Origin: SURF-21 sp964510515
Lineage (GTDB): Bacteria; Actinomycetota; Geothermincolia; Geothermincolales; RBG-13-55-18
DNA length: 10,285 bases
NCBI GenBank assembly: GCA_964510515.1
Contig: CAZEAU010000047.1
Span: 1 to 10,285 of the forward strand
Direction: 5' to 3'
The notes under the pieces were generated by a model. That model ran no database searches, was not told the DNA's origin, and saw only the letters and a program-made list of their open reading frames with translations. This document shows, piece by piece, positions 7,481-10,285 of this stretch (positions within the stretch are counted from its first letter, which is position 1; the number at the start of each line of letters is the position of its first letter). A program made the position numbers and the translations under genes.

Positions 7481-8491
7481 TCAAGCCCCCAGGCAGCTCG
7501 CCAGAAAGGCGTCCATTTCCGCGTTCAGCTCCTCTGTCCGCTCCAGGTGCGTCGAGTGGCCTGCGTCTTTGTAGACGATCAGGCGGGCGTCAGGCAGTAG
7601 TTCACATGTGCGCCGGTTCGATCTCTCGCTGGTGAGTTTATCCCTGCTGCCCACGAGGATGAGCACCGGCACGTCGACGCGGGGCAAATGCTCGCACACA
7701 TGATAGTCCAAACATGCCTTTGCCGCCAGGGATATCGTCGGCAGCGGGGTGGAGAAGGTCATCTCGCGCTGCAGCTCCACCTCCTGCGCGGGCGGCTTCT
7801 TCCCGAAGGCGGCCCAGCGGCAGATGAGATAGGCTAAGGCGGTGTCGCTCAGCAGCTCCCTTCCCGCCTCCGCCAGGGCACTCTCCCGCCCGCCCAGGAG
7901 CAGCAGCGGCGAGAGGGGGAAGGGGTAGAGATGCCTGAGCAGGCTGCCGGCGATTATGCCCTGCAGGAGATCGGTGCCGGTGGAATTGATAATCAGCATC
8001 CCCTTCAACCTGCCCCGGTACTCCTCCCCGAAGCGCTGGTGGAACTTGAACGCGGTGAAACCGCCCATGCTATGGCCCGCGATAACGAACTCCTCGGGTT
8101 GCGACGCATCCACCACAGCCCTCATGTCCTCCGCCAGGCGCTCGGTCCCGAAGTCGCCGTGTACGGGCATGGCGGACCCGCCGTGACCGCGCTGATCATA
8201 GGCGACGACCCGGTAACGGTCACGCAAGTGGGATATCTGGTGGTGGAATATGGTCCGGTTGCAGGTCCATCCGTGCGCGAATACGACCGTGGGGCCGGCG
8301 TCGCCGAAGCGTTCCGCGTGCAGGACGGTCCCGTCCCGCGAGGTCACCGCCTCCGCGACCCCCTCGACCCCCGCGGCGACACCGCCCTCCTCGGCGCCGC
8401 GCGACCGGGCATGATCGAGGCGCCGCACTGCCGCGGGCATCACCCCCAGCCCCAGGGCAAGCGCCGCAACTCCCACAGACAGCCTTTTCAA
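7481..8491 (-). CDS. Alpha/beta hydrolase with N-terminal membrane or signal segment
   Basis: A 336-residue alpha/beta-fold hydrolase, probably an esterase, lipase or peroxidase-like enzyme; the substrate is not predictable. The core shows TVVFAHGWTCN (HGW oxyanion region, 73-75), DQRGHGGS (99-106), the nucleophile elbow GHSMGG (139-144, Ser141), a late acid in GSRDKL (Asp284) and the catalytic His in AGHSTHLE (His312). Residues 1-22 are MKR followed by a hydrophobic stretch ending at an Ala-rich site, so the enzyme is either secreted or anchored. A 25-residue Gly/Ala/Glu linker separates this from the catalytic domain. The start is TTG, supported by AAGGAG six bases upstream (8498-8503). It lies 47 bases after the nucleotidyltransferase gene and 65 bases before the peptidase gene, so one transcript is likely. 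Confidence 0.92.
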   Translation of the reverse strand: MKRLSVGVAALALGLGVMPAAVRRLDHARSRGAEEGGVAAGVEGVAEAVTSRDGTVLHAERFGDAGPTVVFAHGWTCNRTIFHHQISHLRDRYRVVAYDQRGHGGSAMPVHGDFGTERLAEDMRAVVDASQPEEFVIAGHSMGGFTAFKFHQRFGEEYRGRLKGMLIINSTGTDLLQGIIAGSLLRHLYPFPLSPLLLLGGRESALAEAGRELLSDTALAYLICRWAAFGKKPPAQEVELQREMTFSTPLPTISLAAKACLDYHVCEHLPRVDVPVLILVGSRDKLTSERSNRRTCELLPDARLIVYKDAGHSTHLERTEELNAEMDAFLASCLGA

Positions 8492-8497
8492 AGCCCG

Positions 8498-8503
8498 CTC
8501 CTT
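8498..8503 (-). promoter_or_regulatory. Ribosome binding site fixing a TTG start
   Basis: AAGGAG on the minus strand, six bases before the TTG at 8491-8489. No ATG lies nearby in this frame, and the TTG start keeps the whole basic-hydrophobic leader (MKRLSVGVAALALGLG), so this site decides the start of the alpha/beta hydrolase. Confidence 0.75.
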
Positions 8504-8538
8504 TCCTCTACCTTGCGCTCCCCCGCGCCATCTCGGAC

Positions 8539-10038
8539 CTAGTCTCCGAAACGGATGAGGTCACCCGCAAACCTCAGGGCGTCCTCCCGGCTTCTCAGCG
8601 CGCCCTCCATCTGCGCCATGCGCACCTCTTTGAGGATCTCCCCGATGGCGGGCCCCTCCGCCAAGCCCATCTCCTCGATGAGGTCGCGCCCCCCGATGAG
8701 CGGGGCCACTTCTTTCTCGCGGTAATAGGAGTCGAGGAGGAGGCTGCAGAAAGCCACGTACTCCTCGAGCTCAGCCGGGGTGGAGAGAGGTCCCCGGGTG
8801 GCGCGGCGGTCGGCCACGGAGAGCAGGACCACGTCCACCAGCTCGTCCCCCATGCCGGCGATGATCTTCCTCGCCCGCCGCTCGCTCTTGCGTTCGGGCG
8901 CGGCGAGGGTGATATCCATATGCTTGCCCACCACAGCCGCCAGGTAGTCCGCGGCCCTGCGCGAGAGGCGCAGGCGCTCGGCCAGCCGCCGCACCGCTTC
9001 CTGGCTGTGTTTCTGGTGGGAATAGAAGTGTATGCGGCCCGTGGCGTCCCGCGAAAAGGTATCCACCTTGCCAGCGTCGTGATAGAGCGCGGCCAGGCGC
9101 AGGAAGGAGCTGCGCGGCTGCAGGTCCTGCAGGGTGAGCCGCATGTGCTCCTCGATCCTGCGGGAATGACGGCGGGAAAGGGTCCCCGGTTCGGCCAGCA
9201 GCCGGTCCAGCTCCTCAAGGGTGAGCAGGGTATGGGACCACACGTCCAGGTGGTGATATGCGTTCTGCTCCAGCCCCACGGTATCCGTCAGGCACGGGAA
9301 AAAGTACTGCAGCAAGCCCGTGGACTCCAGCTCGGCGAAGATGTGCGCGGTCTCGGGGTAGAGCAGGGTCTCCATCAGCTCCTCGCTTATCCTCTCCCCC
9401 GGCACCCTGCTCACCAGGGGGGCGTATTTCTTCATGTGGTTGAGGGTGCGCTCCTCGTATTCCAACCCGAGCACGTGGCGCAGGCGCATGGCCCGCACCA
9501 GCCTGACCGGGTCCATGAGGAAGGACTCGTTGGAGCATTCCCGCAGGATGCCCCGCGAGAGGTCCCGCCAGCCGTAGTGCTTGTCGATGATATCCCGGGG
9601 GAGGCGCAGCCCGCTTTTGATCAGCATCTCCACGTCAACGGCCATGGCGTTGACGGTGAAATCGCGGTAGGAGAGGTCCTCCTCCACGCTCATGCCCCTC
9701 ACCGGCGAGAAGTCCAGGGTGCGCTTGCTGCCGTTGTCGTCGACGACCACGCGGTGCATGCATTCCTCCGCATGCAGCAGGAACTCCTTTCCCCGGCAGC
9801 GCGATGCCACCTCCGCAGCCAACTCCCCGGGGTCGGCGGTGGTGATGAAATCCACGTCCGCGGGGACCTCGCCGAGGAAATAGTCCCTGAGGTAGCCTCC
9901 CACCAGGTAAACCTCGCCCGGCCTGAGGGCGGCGAGCAAGGGCATAAGGATGCCCAGAAAGGGGTCGACCCGGGTCAGGTCCTCGAGGGTCATGGCGTTG
10001 GGGAGGACTCTCAACTTCCCTCCTTCTCCTCCTGGCAT
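8539..10038 (-). CDS. tRNA nucleotidyltransferase / poly(A) polymerase family protein with HD domain
   Basis: A class II nucleotidyltransferase, most likely the CCA-adding (or A-adding) enzyme that completes tRNA 3' ends. In the 499-residue form, LVGGYLRD (45-52) and the metal-binding D61/D63 (ADVDFIT) form the catalytic site. RDFTVNAMAV (125-134) is motif B, MDPVRLVRAMRLRHVLG (175-191) motif D, and VPGERISEEL (212-221) the following conserved helix. A C-terminal HD domain has H269 (WSHTL) and H320-D321 (YHDAGK), suggesting a phosphohydrolase activity as in HD-containing CCA enzymes. Motif D normally reads E/D-D-x-x-R and here has Met in place of the first acid. The start is uncertain. ATG 10038 has GGGAG six bases upstream; ATG 10059 lies inside the putative -10 box; TTG 10014 has AAGGAGG four bases upstream. 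It seems to head the unit containing the hydrolase and peptidase. Confidence 0.93.
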   Translation of the reverse strand: MPGGEGGKLRVLPNAMTLEDLTRVDPFLGILMPLLAALRPGEVYLVGGYLRDYFLGEVPADVDFITTADPGELAAEVASRCRGKEFLLHAEECMHRVVVDDNGSKRTLDFSPVRGMSVEEDLSYRDFTVNAMAVDVEMLIKSGLRLPRDIIDKHYGWRDLSRGILRECSNESFLMDPVRLVRAMRLRHVLGLEYEERTLNHMKKYAPLVSRVPGERISEELMETLLYPETAHIFAELESTGLLQYFFPCLTDTVGLEQNAYHHLDVWSHTLLTLEELDRLLAEPGTLSRRHSRRIEEHMRLTLQDLQPRSSFLRLAALYHDAGKVDTFSRDATGRIHFYSHQKHSQEAVRRLAERLRLSRRAADYLAAVVGKHMDITLAAPERKSERRARKIIAGMGDELVDVVLLSVADRRATRGPLSTPAELEEYVAFCSLLLDSYYREKEVAPLIGGRDLIEEMGLAEGPAIGEILKEVRMAQMEGALRSREDALRFAGDLIRFGD

Positions 10039-10057
10039 GCGGGGCTCCCGCGCCAAC

Positions 10058-10063
10058 ATTATA
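10058..10063 (-). promoter_or_regulatory. Candidate -10 box of the nucleotidyltransferase gene
   Basis: A perfect TATAAT on the minus strand, followed by candidate start codons at 10038 and 10014. It overlaps the most upstream possible ATG (10059). No clear -35 is present at 16-18 bases (cggttc or gcggtt), so this is a moderate candidate. Transcription would start near 10051. Confidence 0.45.
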
Positions 10064-10177
10064 GCTCATGGTACTGCGTGAACCGCGAAAGTCTGTGCTA
10101 AAAAACACCCATCTGCCCCCTTCCGGCACGCAAGGGCAAGGGGCGTTTCGGTTGTCGCCTCCATTAACGCGCCCTGC

Positions 10178-10201
10178 CCCGGGACCCGGGGGCCTGCCCG
10201 A
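10178..10201. repeat. GC-rich dispersed element, right copy
   Basis: Matches 208-231 in the same orientation with one mismatch over 24 bases. Here it reads cccgggacccggg and continues into gcctgcccga. It is preceded by another C-run (10171-10177), so the local DNA can fold into GC-rich hairpins. It sits in the non-coding stretch upstream of the nucleotidyltransferase gene. Confidence 0.6.
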
Positions 10202-10206
10202 GCAGA

Positions 10207-10221
10207 TGGGGTCAGGTCTTG
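10207..10221. mobile_element. Possible end of a REP-associated (Y1) transposase element
   Basis: TGGGGTCAGGTCTTG is a string I recall, with variations after it, from the flanks of REP-associated tyrosine transposase genes in several phyla. Downstream DNA to the window edge (10222-10285) is non-coding as far as I can judge. No transposase is visible, because the window stops; the element, if real, would lie to the right or survive only as a remnant. This is a memory-based match, not a computed one. Confidence 0.3.
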
Positions 10222-10285
10222 TTCTTTGCCTGCTTCGCTATCTTCCCAGTTCGCACCTGGGGTTTTACCTCGGGCTTGCAAGACG

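Noticed and set aside
7416..7484. Longer form of the S58 peptidase starting at TTG 7484
   Set aside because: The 23 added residues are charged and unlike the family N-terminus, which begins at MSFAIDGVKVGHAQD; the overlap with the hydrolase stop is probably coincidental.
10066..10281. A 71-codon minus-strand open frame at the right edge
   Set aside because: It runs through the dispersed GC-rich element and the GGGGTCAGG stretch, and resembles no family I know.

Overview
The window reads as a stretch of chromosome from a high-GC bacterium. All ten coding regions I accept lie on the minus strand. GroEL carries the VREGLRNVAAGANP stretch that I associate with actinobacterial chaperonins, and a t6A gene cluster plus a groESL operon with CIRCE operators fit a deep-branching, probably anaerobic or thermophilic Actinomycetota lineage. 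The phylum is an inference from remembered sequence character, and a GroEL or TsaD tree would settle it. No phage, plasmid, CRISPR or toxin-antitoxin genes are visible.

The coding part falls into three likely transcription units, described in the order they are transcribed (right to left). Unit 1 (about 10063 to 6468) holds a class II tRNA nucleotidyltransferase/poly(A) polymerase-type protein with an HD domain, an alpha/beta hydrolase with an N-terminal membrane or signal segment, and an S58 (DmpA/P1-type) self-processing aminopeptidase. Unit 2 (about 6395 to 2664) is a tight run: an FmdB-type zinc ribbon, a family 4 iron-sulfur uracil-DNA glycosylase, then tsaE, tsaB, rimI and tsaD. The last four overlap one another (14, 4 and 11 bases) and supply the TsaB/TsaD/TsaE part of tRNA t6A37 synthesis; tsaC is not in the window. 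Unit 3 (about 2588 to 421) is groES-groEL, preceded by a TATAAT box, two A-tracts one helical turn apart and two separate CIRCE operators, and followed by a perfect 14-bp hairpin.

The two ends of the window are non-coding and repeat-bearing. Positions 1-420 hold two copies of a 45-base perfect direct repeat (about 59 bases with a few differences). A separate GC-rich 24-base element occurs both there (208-231) and at the right end (10178-10201) with one mismatch. Just beyond the right-hand copy is a GGGGTCAGGTCTTG stretch that I recall from the flanks of REP-associated (Y1) transposase elements.

I do not see a new multi-gene system. The points most worth a second look are the QMGLF sliding-clamp-type tail on the uracil-DNA glycosylase, the repeat elements at both ends, the non-canonical motif D of the nucleotidyltransferase, and the doubled CIRCE control of groESL.
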